Made by a program: the position numbers and the translations under genes. From Lepeophtheirus salmonis (lineage: Eukaryota; Arthropoda; Copepoda; Siphonostomatoida; Caligidae), in NCBI RefSeq assembly GCF_016086655.4, contig NC_052138.2, positions 1-64,000 of the forward strand: a stretch of 64,000 bases of DNA, read 5' to 3'. Positions 46,901 through 60,624 of this stretch are shown piece by piece (within the stretch, counting starts at the first letter, position 1; every line of letters begins with the position of its first letter). Below the pieces are notes generated by a model. That model did no database searches. It was given only the letters and a program-made list of their open reading frames with translations, and was not told the DNA's origin.

Positions 46901-49900
46901 CCTGTATGTTTATACCGTTTAATCATTTAAAAAGCACCCTTCACTGAGAAAATCAGTCTATTTACAATTTCTTCAAGTGTTTAGTCTTCAATAGAATATA
47001 AACAAATTATATCTTTTTTAAACTCCAAGCTCTTGTTGTTAAGATTATTTTAAAACAAGAATTTATTTATTCCAATGTTGTATTGCTGAAAATAAAGAAT
47101 AAAAAATTTAAATTACTTAACTATTGTTATTGTTCAACTGTTTTTTTTTATTATAAGTACTTATGTTAGTTTGTTATGTTTTTTTTTTTCCATTCCACTA
47201 ACCAAATTATTGAAAAGATGTTCCCTTAAATGAATTAAAAATTTGGTGTTGACCATCAGAAAAAAATCAGATGAACTTTGCTTAAAAATTAAATATTTAC
47301 TACTTTTTATTTTGCTTTAGCTAAAAAAACTTGTGGCTATATAAATTTTTCTCAAGTCAAGAAGTAATGTTGACATGGTTCAAAGTTATCATTAGAATTT
47401 TATCATGATATTGCATTTTTCTTATGTTCAATAAGTATTTTCATCGTGTTTAAAATTGATGTAATATATTGTATTTGAGAATGATAGATGAGTCGTTCAA
47501 TTTTGATGTTAAAAGAATTTTTCTATGGAATTTTTTTTCAATAGATATTGCCAAAATGTATTTTTTTTAAAGTTGACACAAATACCCATGCTAAGATACT
47601 AGTTGACAAATCGTTGATTCATTCATTTAATATAATATTAAACACAAAAATATTTTATTCATGTTACTAAAAGGGTTAATGAATCAGAATAAATTGACAA
47701 TACTTATGAAATACCAATTGTTGAACAAAGGAAAAAGTAAATCCTTGTTTTACTCAAAGTAAAAATAGGATCAACATTAAATTAATTTTTTGTTCTTTTA
47801 CTGAGACATTTTGTCGTAAAATTTTTAACCCTTTTATAAATTTTCCTTATGTATATATACATTATGATAAATATATATTTTCATATATAATTGAAGATTT
47901 AAAATGGGTTTCCCTTTACTTGAAGTCATATTTTTGTATCGTATTTTTAAATTCCAATTAGAATTTATATTAAAAAAATATTTAAAATGATTGTTCACCT
48001 TTTTATAATAATAAGTAAGAATAGATTTTTTTATTTTTTATGAATTTACAGTTGTAGAAGAAAGTATTTTATTTTTTCTAAATTCAGACTTTCAAATCAA
48101 ATCACAACATAACCACATATATAATGGTGTGTATCTCACATAAAAAGTCGTTAGCAATATTGTTTGAAATTTTCTTTTTTTTAATATTTTTACGTTAAAA
48201 TTGAATTAAAAGTCATTTGATGTAAAAGACTATATAGATTAATTATCATGGACTTAAATGGAAGGTAGATCCATATCAAGTGTAAAGATACATTTATGTT
48301 ATAATATATTCTTGCTTGTGAAAGTTCCTAGAGTACAAATTCCTAGGACAAATCATCAAGTCATCAATCTTTTGCATGTCCTTGCAAAATACAAAGGGGG
48401 GATTTATCTTTATATCCTTTCTATCGTAGTTCCTTACCGATAATATAATATAATGAAAAGGAAGTACTATAATGTATTACAGATAATGAGGTAATGAAAT
48501 TGACATAGATATTGTAATAAATATTATTATTATGTTGTCTGTTTGCTTGTACACTTCCATAAAAAAGGATCTCTCAAAAATACAAAATAGAACAATAATC
48601 TTATATAGGTATATTTAAAAAAAATTACTTTTACAACAAATATTTTTATTTGATATTATTGACCTCTATGAATAATTAATATGGTTAAGGGTATAGAGAA
48701 TGGTGTCATTTTTCAGCCCAAGAAAAATATATTGCGATTTGAAAGTCCTAGAAAATCTATGTAAACACATTCAAAATCATACAAAATATTTGATTGATTT
48801 AAGTTTTTATAATCTTAATTTTAATTTGGTAGTTTTATTAAGTTTTACAATTAACTCTGACTATGCATATAGTTTCTTCAAATTATAAGAGTTTCCATGT
48901 AACTTTTTATTTTTTACCAGATCAGCTGGTCATATTTTCTACAAGTCTAAATTATATATATGCAATATTTGAAACGTATAGCAATATTTAGTTTGTTTGT
49001 CCAAAATATAGTCATATTAAAAGAAATTTAAGCAAAAATATTCAGATGATATCAAGATAAAAATTCTTTTTGAAATGATAAGAGTGATTGTTTTTTCTTT
49101 TTTTAATTTGATAAGAACTAATCATAAACAAAATACATTTTTAACAAGAAATATTTTAACATTGAATACTTTGTAGATTCTTCTAAATACAAAGACTTTA
49201 TTCCTTCCGAGTAGCAAATTTACATTTATAAAATTTACCATGAGCAATGACCAATTATCAAGGCCTTTAATTTATTATTGATATGTTTTTGTTTGTTGTT
49301 GATTAACAATTTTATAAACCTAAATGATGTACTTTTAAGACGCTTTTTAGTTACAAAACTGACTATCTTTTCATTTTTATACTAAAAAAAATTATGAAAA
49401 AAATATTATTTCAATGAAAAGAGACTTTATCAAATTTATAGATTTGCCACAAAAAATTAAGCAAAATTGTCAAAAACAGAATTAGCTTCATCTTAAAAAC
49501 TGTATGTGCTACAAGATATTTAAATAAATTTTTTGAATTAACGTCAAAAATGCTGTAAAATGCAATCCAAACTGTTGCTGATGAAAATTTTATGTTGATT
49601 TGCGTGATTTAATAATAAAATATGTATCTTAATCTAATATATTTTCGTATATATAAACGCTAAGGATACTGGCGACAGATTAATTAATTAATCAGCGTCT
49701 ATAGAGATCTCCCAAATCTTTTAAGATATTTTAATTAATATAATTCTGATATTTGAGATATATATACAATGTAACTCAGAACTGTTTCTAATTTTCCTTA
49801 ATAATTATTGGTTGCAATAGGTTAACTGTTGGGATTCCGTCCCATAGATACTACTGGGAGTATCAGATCATTTTATAGACAAATTCAGATAATTTTGATA

Positions 49901-51439
49901 GTTCAATTTATACTTTTCATGACAAAAGATAAAATTACAGCAATGCCTGACAGCAAGGAACTGAAAAGTTTCTTACTATGGTTGCCTCTATTTTGAGAGT
50001 AAAAAGGTCTTCAGGTACTTTCTCAGAAGTTCTTTATTGTTGCGTGGCCCATTTGGTGGACTTTATTTTTAAATTTGAAAAATGTTAAGCTATGAGAAAT
50101 GACAATTTTTTCCTGTTAATTCAGAAACATCTTATATTAGCTTCAAAACTTTAAAAAAAATTGAAAGATTGCTAAACAGCTCCAAAGTTTTGAATTTTCA
50201 CTAATTTTTTCCACAAAGATTGTTTTGACATGAATGGTATGATTTTACACCTTCATGTTACAACAACCCTTATATCACAAGAAATTTAGCTAGAAATAAT
50301 TAATAATTTTCTGACAAACTTTTTTTTCTATTTGGTCAAAAAGAGCAAAGAATGTCAAAACTTGCATTTTTGCTATATCATCAGGATGATGTAGTTTCCC
50401 CACTATTATTAATATGAGCAGAACCTAATTTTTGTACTGCAGCCATATGAGTAGAATGCAAAAGATTTTTTATTAAATAGATGTTGTAAAATAGCATATT
50501 TCTATATTCAAACACAGATTGACTCGTTTTATAATTTTTTTATTATTCTATTTTCCTTGATTGTATCAAGCAATAAGTAATTGTGCCAAAACTGTTGATT
50601 AAGAAAATAAGAAGAAAAAAAAGGTTTTTTTTGTTATCTTCTTTTAATAATTGTCGAATTTATTATTATAATTAAATTATTACCTACATTACACATAGAG
50701 ATAAATAGATCATTCGTCAATTTTTAATTACCATCTTCTTTTTTCTTGCTTTCTTTGATTTGGAAGAGAATATCTTGAGCAATGTCTCTTACTACAGAAT
50801 AGTTTGATAGCATGTTTATTTAGGTAAGGTATCATTTCTATCTTGATCACAAAATAATACTTATGGTACGAGTTCTTCTGTTAGGTACCACAAATGTGCC
50901 GATAATGCCTTGATTTCTGCATCTGCGCAAGTTGTATTGATTTTAACATAATTGATCAAGTTTTTGACTTGTATGAGACCATTCAAAGGTGCTATTGAAC
51001 AAAGTTGAGCAATAAACCACCACGACAGGTAACCACGAAGAAAAACAAACCTACAATGCGATTTAGTTTATGTTATTGCCCAGTCACAAATACCTTAAGT
51101 AATTCTTGAAATATATTTTTTCTGAACAAGTTGATCTTCATAGCATTAAAAACCTTGGACATCCATCCAGATTCCCTCTCTGAAAGCTTTATTGTTTCCC
51201 TCACTTAAGTAGAGAATTACCAACATTACCAGTTACTTGTAGTTTTCTAACATAGGTCTAACAGAATATATACTTTTTCTTTTCTAGTATATCCATACTA
51301 GTCTAGCCATAAAATATACCGGTAGTTGCATAAATACGCGGACTATTTGTGGCAAATAATTAAACGTGTAATAAAATTCGTATGACGTATTTTTTTGAGA
51401 ATTATATAATAAAGAATTTATTCTGGTATAAAATTTAAT
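46901..51439. other. Long anonymous AT-rich stretch
   Basis: No gene recognised. Short frames of 61-62 codons at 48258-48443 and 48700-48888 have no motif. 50170-50380 loosely repeats at 52460-52660. 50740-51330 is GC-richer and has coding-like but unassignable readings on both strands. Confidence 0.45.
50170..50380 (+). repeat. Diverged repeat, copy 1 (partner 52460-52660)
   Basis: Shared landmarks in the same order: tc(c/t)aaagtttt..aattttc, gttacaacaa, a T-rich run, then agagcaaaga-tg-aa-acttg-att. Identity is low overall and not computed. Confidence 0.3.
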
Positions 51440-51640
51440 ATAATTACTGAATATAACCACCATCAGCTGCTGTGCCTTCCATGGCTGCCCATCTATCCTA
51501 ATCCTAATGAATTATAAAATCCTAATTAATCATTAGAGACCAGTCACTTTATTGATTAAACTTTTGCTTCTTGGGAACTGGGCTGGTATTCTTCGTATTG
51601 TGGCTTTGTTCCAAAACAAATCATTTTTTCGAATTTTTGG
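51440..51640 (-). pseudogene. Possible mariner transposase C-terminal end
   Basis: Minus-strand RWAAMEGTAADGGYIQ with a stop fits the extreme C-terminus of mariner-type transposases (RLxxxIxAxGGYIx). The segment upstream, readings such as RRIPAQFPRSKSLINKV at about 51545-51600, is not diagnostic. Only a tail match. Confidence 0.3.
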
Positions 51641-53298
51641 CCGTTTTGGTTAGTATGAACACAGCTTTTCTATTCCGTACTTTTGTGTAATTTAGTGTAG
51701 ACAAAGTTTGGAAAGTTTACTTACTGTTTATTTTCCTCTTTGATTTTTTTTCATTTCGTATTCTTCAACTTCATAATTATCCTCTCAATAACTGACAGAT
51801 TGAAAGTTGTTTAGGGGCAACTTGATCATAGAACCAGCATTAATTTTGTTTAGCAAGTCACAATGTTATCATTTGTACAGGATGCCCTTTCTTCCTAATT
51901 GGAAAGATTTATATCAATACCAGTAATATTTTATGCTCTTCCAATACAGAGTTTCTTTTTAGAGCATCAGCATGATATAAAATAAACAGATCTTGTAAGG
52001 AGGATAAAGGCAGCCTCTATATGTAGACGAGTTCTTGATGTGCCTAATTTGTTCTTTTTAAAGAGCTTTTTTTCGTAAATGATCTATGGAAGTTTGTTTT
52101 AATATTCTTTATTATGTTTAATTGGAATCTTGTCAAAGAGACATTTAGCAGCGATGGTAACTTATTGCCAGTCAATTCAGTAATAGTATTCTTTTAATGT
52201 GGATCTCTTACTCAATTAAATTCTGAGTCCTAAAGAAATTAAAACTTAGATGATTATTTTATTTATAATATACATCATAAATCAAAGCAATTTTAGGAAG
52301 AATAATAGATCATTAAAAATATATAATTTAGTTTCATAAAGATTAAGTTACAACTTTTTTTTCATTTTTGTTATGAAAATAAAGAAAATCATTTTCTTTT
52401 TTGGTTAAAGATATTGAATAAAATTTTTCAAGGGTTTTGAAAAATATTGAGACGTATCTCCACGTCTCTAAAGTTTGGAAATTTCCAAAAGAGTTTTTTG
52501 TTTTAGAAAATCATCTAAGCCCTTTGAGTTACAACAAATCTTAAAAAAATGAATTCAGTTTAATAAATTAACTATGAAATTATTTATCCAAATTTTCCCT
52601 AATTTATTTTTACTAATTGTTCAACCAGAGCAAAGACTGAAACAACTTGGATTTTATCTATTGTAATAATTTTCTTCATGTTATAAAACAAATAGTCCTT
52701 TTAGTTTTAAAACTCTAGAGTTCAGTATTTTCTTTGAAAGTTTGTGTCTTTATCTTTGCGTGATATCTTAATTTTTGTTCTATTCTTTGTCTTTGATTAA
52801 ATTTTGTAAATTTTTGATTTAGTAGACGAGTGTATGTTTATGTACATGTATTATTGATTTCAATAAATTTGTTATTTTATAGTCCTACGTGAGTTATAGA
52901 AAGCCTTGTTGGCCAAAAGAAAAAAAACTTGGATTTTCCTCTATACATATGTTCATCTGTCTGCTCGTAAAAGTAATAATATCCATATTTACACTTTATA
53001 TTCCCAAATCAATAGCAAAAATCAATTGCTATTGATAAAGACAGATCAGGTTAAATTTCAAAAGATTTATCCTCTTTTTGAACTTCTATTGACCTTTTTT
53101 TTTTGAAAAAGCTTTTAAAACTTAAATTCATAGTTTGTAATCAAGAAGTATTATGGTCTAAAATTATTTTTTTCTATCATTATTTGAAGTTCACTACGCC
53201 TAAAATATAAAATACAAACAGCACTATAATGAAATAACTTATTTTAAACCACACATAAATATCACTTCTAAAATATAAAAAAACGTTATAAAATAAAA
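51641..53298. other. Anonymous stretch with coding-like islets
   Basis: 51780-52220 is GC-richer, and minus-strand readings such as DALKRNSVLEEHKILLVLI (about 51920-51980) look like worn protein, without a recognised family. 52460-52660 is the second copy of the diverged repeat. Confidence 0.4.
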
Positions 53299-53506
53299 TT
53301 AAAATATTGAAAAATAAAATTGTAGGGTATAATCATTATTAAAAGATTCATGTACTTTTTTTTTGTAGGTAGTGAAAGCGTCCCGGAGCTTTATTGACTC
53401 CAAATATATGTTTTTAACCAGCTCCAATTTTAGGATTTCACCATAGATTAGACGTCTATCAATCCAAACCCCCGTGCTTTTTTGACTCAACCATTTTATT
53501 TTCTGA
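53299..53506 (-). CDS. Candidate exon or element fragment, unidentified
   Basis: A 63-codon minus-strand frame, MSQKSTGVWIDRRLIYGEIL then KLELVKNIYLESIKLRDAFT, is preceded by tatatttcag, a plausible 3-prime splice site. The residue mix is protein-like, with alternating charged and hydrophobic positions suggesting helices. I recognise no family. Nearby exons on the same strand were not found. It could be a chance frame. Confidence 0.2.
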
Positions 53507-54597
53507 AATATACCTCCTTATGTAGATGCAAACAAAAGACTTTTTCATAAAACGATTTGATTGCTAAGTCCCCTATGAAATTATACATATCTTAGAATAT
53601 GCATTGCATGTTGGAGTTTAATTTTGTCAAATTTTTTAAGCTCCTCTAGCCTACATACCATCAAGAAGTTGTATACTCAGATCCCCCCTTCAAGGGTGAA
53701 AGGACTCTTATATAGTTTTCTTCTAAGGCGTGAGCCTAACTAAAGGAGGTATATTGCCTCCTAAAAGGCCTTGAACTAATTAAAAATAATCATACCTAGC
53801 TAAATTAGGGGTAAGGATAAGAAATGTCACAAAAGTAAAGATATTTTTTTTTCTTTAAATGATAAAACATTTTTATATTTTCCAATTTCTTAAGTTAATC
53901 ATAATTTTGAAGATAAATAAACAAAACTTTTAGCAATTTCTATTGCATATATGTTAATAATGATACTGTTATTCATTGAACATATACATTTAATTTTCAA
54001 GGAGATGTGTGAATATAAAAGAGTATTGTATTTTTAGCATTTTAGAACTAGCTCAACAAATGCATTAACACAATCGATGATCAACACACATCATGAATAA
54101 GATGGACAAAATAGCATTTCTGAGAAAAAACTTTTTAGTCATAAATATATTATGGTTTCATTATTGTACTTTTTGATTTATGTTTTGCTATTAAGACATT
54201 TGTATCAAACAAAGACCAGAAAAAGTTAAATGTCTTCATAATGAACATTTCTGAATACTCAGTCACGATTTATTAAATGCATATAATTTATTAAGTATTT
54301 CTTTTTTTCTAAAAAAGGTTAATAGACAGTCAGAAAAAAGCTCAAATTTGTATTTACTTAAACTTTTTTTCTACTGCATCTAATAAATTAGCCTTTGAAA
54401 ATAATTTAAAAAACATAAATTGTGATTATGGATATCTTTTTTATTACTATATAAATGGACGATTTTAGTAAAAATGGCTAGGCACAAATTGTCAGTGAAA
54501 AAAAATAAAATAATGTATTTTATTAAAAAAAAACTTGCAGGATTTTTTTGTATATTGATATACTACCAATCACCAAAATAATTCTAATTAAAATAAA
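53507..54597. other. Anonymous AT-rich spacer
   Basis: 53640-53780 is GC-richer and has a small hairpin AGGAGG/CCTCCT near 53745. No coding sequence recognised. Confidence 0.5.
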
Positions 54598-54760
54598 GAA
54601 AAATAAACAAACGCTATAGCGGTTCGAAAAAGTGCTCATCACTTAATTATCCATTATTATTCAAAATATCATTAGACATAATGGATTATTTATATTGCAC
54701 AAGACTCATCGATTGACGAACAAGCATAAGCATCATATGTTGCGAAATATATGGCATCTG
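54598..54760 (+). repeat. Dispersed repeat, copy 2, with hAT-like hairpin sequence
   Basis: Opens with aaaaataaacaaac (as at 30946), then ggttcgaaaaagtgctcatc then actt (as at 18656-18680), then the tatcatt-gacat-atggattatt and aagcataa landmarks of 31003-31075. It therefore links the two other repeat sites into one family, probably a small non-autonomous hAT element. Confidence 0.4.
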
Positions 54761-57700
54761 AATTTTTTATAGAGCCTGAAAAGTAAGTTTCCCACTAAAT
54801 CACTTCTGTATTTTTTTCCCTTGCCATTTTTTTCGGAAACCAGCTAAATATGCATAGCAATAAGCACATGTTATTATAGTACATATTTGCTCTTTTTTGA
54901 TCAAATGGCACAAAATGTTGACAAAAAAATTATACAATAACTTTGATAGCAAATTTTTAAAATAAACTTTTTGTGTCATAAGATTTGTTTTAAAACAAAA
55001 GGTATTAAACAATATACAGGAGAAATTACTCTCTTCTCAAAAATTGTCAAATTTAACTTTAGAGCCGTTGAACCATCTCTAAATATTATTAAAAACCAAT
55101 ATATATTATTATACGGTGTCAATTTGTAAAAAAAAAATACACTCTTAGAGATGAACATTTGCCAAATTTTATTAATAATCTTCACTCTGCCTATGCTCCA
55201 AGATACAATAAAAAACATCTCCAAAAGGACCTGAAAATGTTTTATCTGTAATCTGAAGAGACAGATCGTATAGAAAATTAGACCATAGAAACTGTAGCAA
55301 GAAAATCCAGAGTTTTTTGAAGTCAGGCTTGGTTTTTAATATTTTTTTTCAAATTATAGCAAATAAAAAAAACATAAATAAAAAGCTATTATTTAGTTTA
55401 ACAAAGGTGAACTTAAATATATTTTTTAAATTTTGTTGAAAAGAAGGAATAATTCCTCGATAATGATATAACCTTTTTTTTAAATTATAAAATGAAACAA
55501 TTACTTTTATAAATTAAAGCTTTATTCCGTTATCAAAGTAATCTCATTATTTTAACTCTGTAATCTGATATGATCTTCAAAAAAAAAAAAAAAAAAATTG
55601 AACTTGAATTATCTATAATTAAATAGGTAACAATTTCCTACTATTAAATGTCCAGCGGTCAGAAATAATTTTATAATTACATTTTTCTTTTTTTTTTTTT
55701 TGAGGAAGAAAAATTGAGATGTACCATAAAGATCACGTCCTAAGATATCATGATTATAATGAAAAAATAGGATAATGGCAGATTACTTTTTGTAAATTAT
55801 TGCTACCTGAATAGATGTTTCTATTATACATTGCTTTATCACTATTTATTTTTTGCTGATGAGAGAAAAATAATAATAAAGTAATCGCGAAAGACAAAAA
55901 GTAACGCTGAGGGTTATTGGCAGAATTATAAATAAAAGTCCGTGTACGACTTGGACTACAATTGAAGATTGACATCGTTGCAAATTTTGTCTCTGCTTGA
56001 AACGGCATGACAGCCTAAGGTGTTCTCCTTCCAAATTATCTTCAATTTGTATTTAACATACCAATAGATCATATTATTTTAGTCTACAATTATCTTTTTT
56101 GTTTTGTTTTTGTTTTTTAAATCAATTCCGTTTTATATAAGACCTATCACAGTTAAAAAAAACTTACCCAAGTAGACGAAGAAAGAAATAAATAAAAAAA
56201 ACAGAACCCCCTACTTTATTTTAAAAAAACGACTTAATGGATAAAGTTTTGTTTTAGATAACTTTTTTCTTTTAGTTTTTTTCTCATTTCTAAGCTAAAG
56301 TATAATTTAAAAAAATAATGCACCAACAAAATTGAAAAAACATACTTGGAAAAAAAAAAATGCAAATTATTATTTTTCTTAGTTGTTTTTAAAAGTAATT
56401 ATAAGCATATTTCAGCTAAAGTTTTGTTACTTTTTTTTGGTTTTCTTACATCAAAAAAATTCTCAAATTAAAATTAAATTACATAAAATGATCATTTCTT
56501 CCATTTTTTTAACACATTATATTACATAACAATGTTCATGCTGTAAACTTTCTTTTAAAAAAAAAAAAAAAAAAAAAACGTGATAATTTTTCGTATTATA
56601 AGAAAATTTCTCTAAAATTTTTTTTCAAATGTGTAAATTAAAATTCCTCAATGAAGTCCAATTCCTAAGAAAATAAATAATAAATATAAAAATAAGTTTT
56701 TTGGTATTTATTTTTACAACCATAACTTTATAGCTACAATACACAAAAACTCTATTATTTTTTTAAACAGAGATTTAGACATTAGAATTGAGATCTAAAC
56801 TGGTGTATTGTTTATATATTCATCCACAACCTCAAGATTTAAAGTTAAAAAAAATTAAAATATGTTTTTTTATTGCAATAGGATTAATGGGGTGGATTTT
56901 AACCCATTGCAGGCAATAAGTTAATTAATTTTATCTCTACATAAAAATATGAATTTTTCAATTTTTCTTTAAGTTCTTTCCTGTAGTCAAGAGTTTGATC
57001 GAATCTAGAGTGTTGTTCATTTTAAAGTTATAGTTTCTAAGAAAAGGTGAGAATCAATTAAAATATAATAAAAGTTCATTTTTAATGTTTTTGTGATCCA
57101 TAATGTAGCTCAAGATTAATTTTTTGGCACAAATTATTTTATTTTAAAATAATTTGGATAAAAATTAGCCTCTTACAAGTAAGGTAAGAAAAGTTATTAT
57201 AAGATTACATTGTTTTTAAGGCAAATATCTTCCTATTTACAAAATGTTAGAGACAACTGGTTTTTTAAGGCAATACGGTAGAATAGAGCTGAATACAAGT
57301 ATGCAAACTTGATATTTCCTGATAGCATTTCTAAATGTAACAGGGGTATATGAGCATTAATCTCATGGATGCAATAACAACTGTCTATGATGGAGAATTA
57401 GAATCATGAAAAAATGATTGTCTATATTTATGTGGTCAATAAGGCTTCTCCTATTTTTGCTCAGGGAGTCATGGAAGCATAAACAAATTATTAATTGATT
57501 TATTTATAATTCTTCGGATATATTACTCTAGTATTTACCTTATTATGTCTACAACTACGTAAAGACATTGCAAAATTTCAATAAAAGGAAAAAAGCTAAG
57601 TTTGAGTATTCCAAATGCTATATTGGGCCTAATCCACATTCCTTGAATAACTATCACAGGTAATATCAACTATACTAATAATTATGATATTCTTAAATGA

Positions 57701-57850
57701 ATTTTTTGTCATGTTAATACTAAATCAACATCTTGGAATATTTTTGACTTTGTACATTAGAATTAAACAAAGTTTTAGAATTTAGTTTGAAATTAAAAAC
57801 GTTTAACATTTAATTTTACAAATTTTAATAAAAAATAGCAAATACAGTTA
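54761..57850. other. Anonymous AT-rich stretch
   Basis: A-runs of 19 (55579-55597) and 22 bases (56557-56578). Minus-strand frames of 60-84 codons at 54800-56034 have no motif. Nothing recognised. Confidence 0.5.
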
Positions 57851-57851
57851 C

Positions 57852-57960
57852 TTAACCCTTTACATAATACCCGTAAGGTATCTGAAAGTGACTCTTGTTA
57901 AATGTTGATTTTTTTAGGTCTTGAGGAACATATCTACTAACTATTGGACACTGGTGTCCT
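57852..57960 (+). repeat. Candidate piggyBac-like end, second copy
   Basis: TTAA at 57852 is followed by CCCTTTACATAATACCCG, and about 90 bp inside lies GGACAC-TG-GTGTCC (57946-57959), identical over 14 bases to the palindrome at 3102-3115. The matching right end is not visible in the next 600 bp, so this may be a solo or truncated end. Confidence 0.4.
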
Positions 57961-60620
57961 TCCGGTTGTGAAGATAGATTTATCCTTAAAATGTTTCAAT
58001 CAACATTTTTTCTTATTTATTAAATATTAGTGTACTTTTTTTTTTTATTATTCAATTCGACTATACCTCTAATAAATTATTTAAAAAAATTACCTCTGAT
58101 ATTTTGAGAAGCAGTTTCTATCATTTAATTAATTTAAAGGCACATCACAAGCCAATAGCCAATAGCTAACAAATATTCGAAATTCTCTTTTTATGAATCT
58201 TTTTAGTATATTAAATATAGTTTGACTTATAATTTTATATAATACATAACATAGCCAGAACTGATTGGTACAAATTTGACTACCAAAATTATATATAGTA
58301 ATGAATATTCCATCGAAATGTTTTCAAAAAAATAAAAATATAATGTTTTTACTGTAACTTTACTTTACTTCTTGAAACCTAATGGTCAATAAGTTAAACT
58401 TGGGTTAATGAATGGGATTTTCCACCCTTCTACCCTTCTATATTTATAAATCGCCAATACTTTCAGTACACTCTTGAAACATTTAGTCAGATAATACACA
58501 ATAATTTATTTCTCTAGTATAGGATTTATTATAAAATTTTGCAATTTTTAATGCGGATTTCGTAAGTTTAATTGACTATTTCGGTACAATGTCGTTCTTT
58601 TTTATGTATTTTTGAAATATACAAAGAAAGAGAAAACAATATTTATGAATTATGATTATAGTGAAGGCTAGAGTTTTATTTTATTTACGGACGGATTTCC
58701 GAATTAGATCTTTATTCAAATGGCGAATGTATCGATACAAAAATAAAATTAATTACCTAGAGTTGTCATGAACTGTGCCTTCAACATCTACTATCTCTTC
58801 CTTTACGAACAACTCTTAGCATCTATTCCATTCCTACTCAATCTCAAATAAAAATATTTTTACGCAATGCATGCATACTTAGTTTTCCTAGGTTATATTC
58901 GTCCGGATGTATAAAGAAGGAGCCCATTTGACATATCCTCTTACTTTGTTTCACAAATACTACTATGCTCACTTTGTACATATCCACCTATATACTAAAG
59001 AATCTGTATTTCTGATACTCCTAAGCCTTCTTAACTCCGTCTAAGTGACAACTTTGGTCTTTTTTGATAACATCTTATAATTTGAAAAAGCTTTATATTG
59101 TTGGGATTCCACTTATAACAAAATATCAAAAATCTTCTATACAGGAATAAGTCCATTATATAGGAAATTAAGCTTTTAAATTTTTAGTGAGTTTTGTACT
59201 TATATGTAACCACATTAATACTGTGAGCCTGATGTGATTCTAATCTAAATAAAGAAAATTCGCCATTAAATATTTATGGATTTAAGTTTGTCATTTTGTC
59301 TTAACCTTGAGGATGTAGGCTACAAACATCCTCCATTTACTGGTCTCAGTGTTAAAATTAGAACTGTTATATTTCCTTACAATTAATCTAAGATGCTAGT
59401 ATCTACGAAAAAACTAATTTTCTATCCATTTTCAATGATAAAAGCTGAAATTAATTCATTTCAAAACATGATTTAGATCATATCTAACTAATCCTTCGAC
59501 TCAATCCTGAAAGAAAAATGTATGTACTTGCAATTATTCAATTATCATTTTCAAAAAACCATTAAATTATCCATGTTTGGTGTTAGTTCATATTAAGAAG
59601 ATCATATTGTCATATAACTTAACAAAATTATTATCTAATTTATGAAAATATTTGTCTTAATTAATTAAGCAAAAAACGCACCTCTTATATACTCGTATTA
59701 TTTGAGTATTACCTTTTTTTTATCAGTCCATATTTGTTTTTATGTCTTCTAATGTCAATTTTATGATTCAGCTTTACAATTATTTCTTGATTTTTTTTGT
59801 AACGTTTTATATCATTGTTGAATCTATGCCTAAGTTATTTATTTTCAATTTGTTCTGATGAATAGTCAAATAATACTAATTCGCAATATTTTAACAATGT
59901 TGTGAATGATTTCTAGTTTAGTTGAATACTCCTGACACAAAATCGTTTAAAATAAGATGGATGATAATTTTATTAGTAAGAGTCGTAAAAGTAAATTTTC
60001 AAAATAAAAGTTCACGACCAGATATTTGTGTTATATATATGCTAATTACATTTTGGATTGAGTAAGAATATAGCGCCGTAAATGCAAATTTTAATTTAAT
60101 AAGGATTTTATAAATTTTACAATATTGTGAATTAAGTGGAAATTTGTAATGTTTATCTTACATAAACTCAATGGACAGTTTCTTAAATATTACCATATAC
60201 GTTGGGTATGACGAATATAAACTTTATTTAATGGTGAAAGAACTGAATATGTTTCAATTTATTTATTGTAATTTACATATAAATTTTATATCTTAGGACT
60301 TATCATAATTTTAATCATATTCCTTTTTATTTGAAAGAGTTAGCAAAATTTATATATAGAAAACATAAACTAGAAATTATCAAATCTTATAACCAGACTA
60401 ACGGAGAGTTAAGATTATTTTAAACAAAAAATTATCTTTTCTTAATTTCTTTCATATATTCATAAAAGTATTTTAAGCATTTTAATCAATATAAACTATG
60501 TAATTTTTATATTGGTTCATCTTTTTTTATGTAATCAATCATATTTCATTATTGGTTTTAGTTTTTACCCAGTTCTTCAACCTAGAGATGCAAAAGGGTT
60601 ACAAAAATACCTAAATTTTA
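57961..60620. other. Anonymous AT-rich stretch
   Basis: No coding sequence recognised. 58760-58840 on the minus strand gives ELFVKEEIVDVEGTVHDNSR before a possible donor site, isolated and unassigned. Confidence 0.45.
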
Positions 60621-60624
60621 CTCG

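Noticed and set aside
47669..47836. AAAAGGGTTAA ... TTAACCCTTTTA as piggyBac ends
   Set aside because: The orientation is inside-out for a TTAA-inserted element (GGGTTAA on the left, TTAACCC on the right), and no palindrome accompanies it.
53299..53506. MADF-like domain in the 63-codon frame
   Set aside because: ESIKLRDAFTTYKKK loosely resembles the MADF third helix, but the first two helices and the conserved Trp spacing are missing, so I leave it unassigned.
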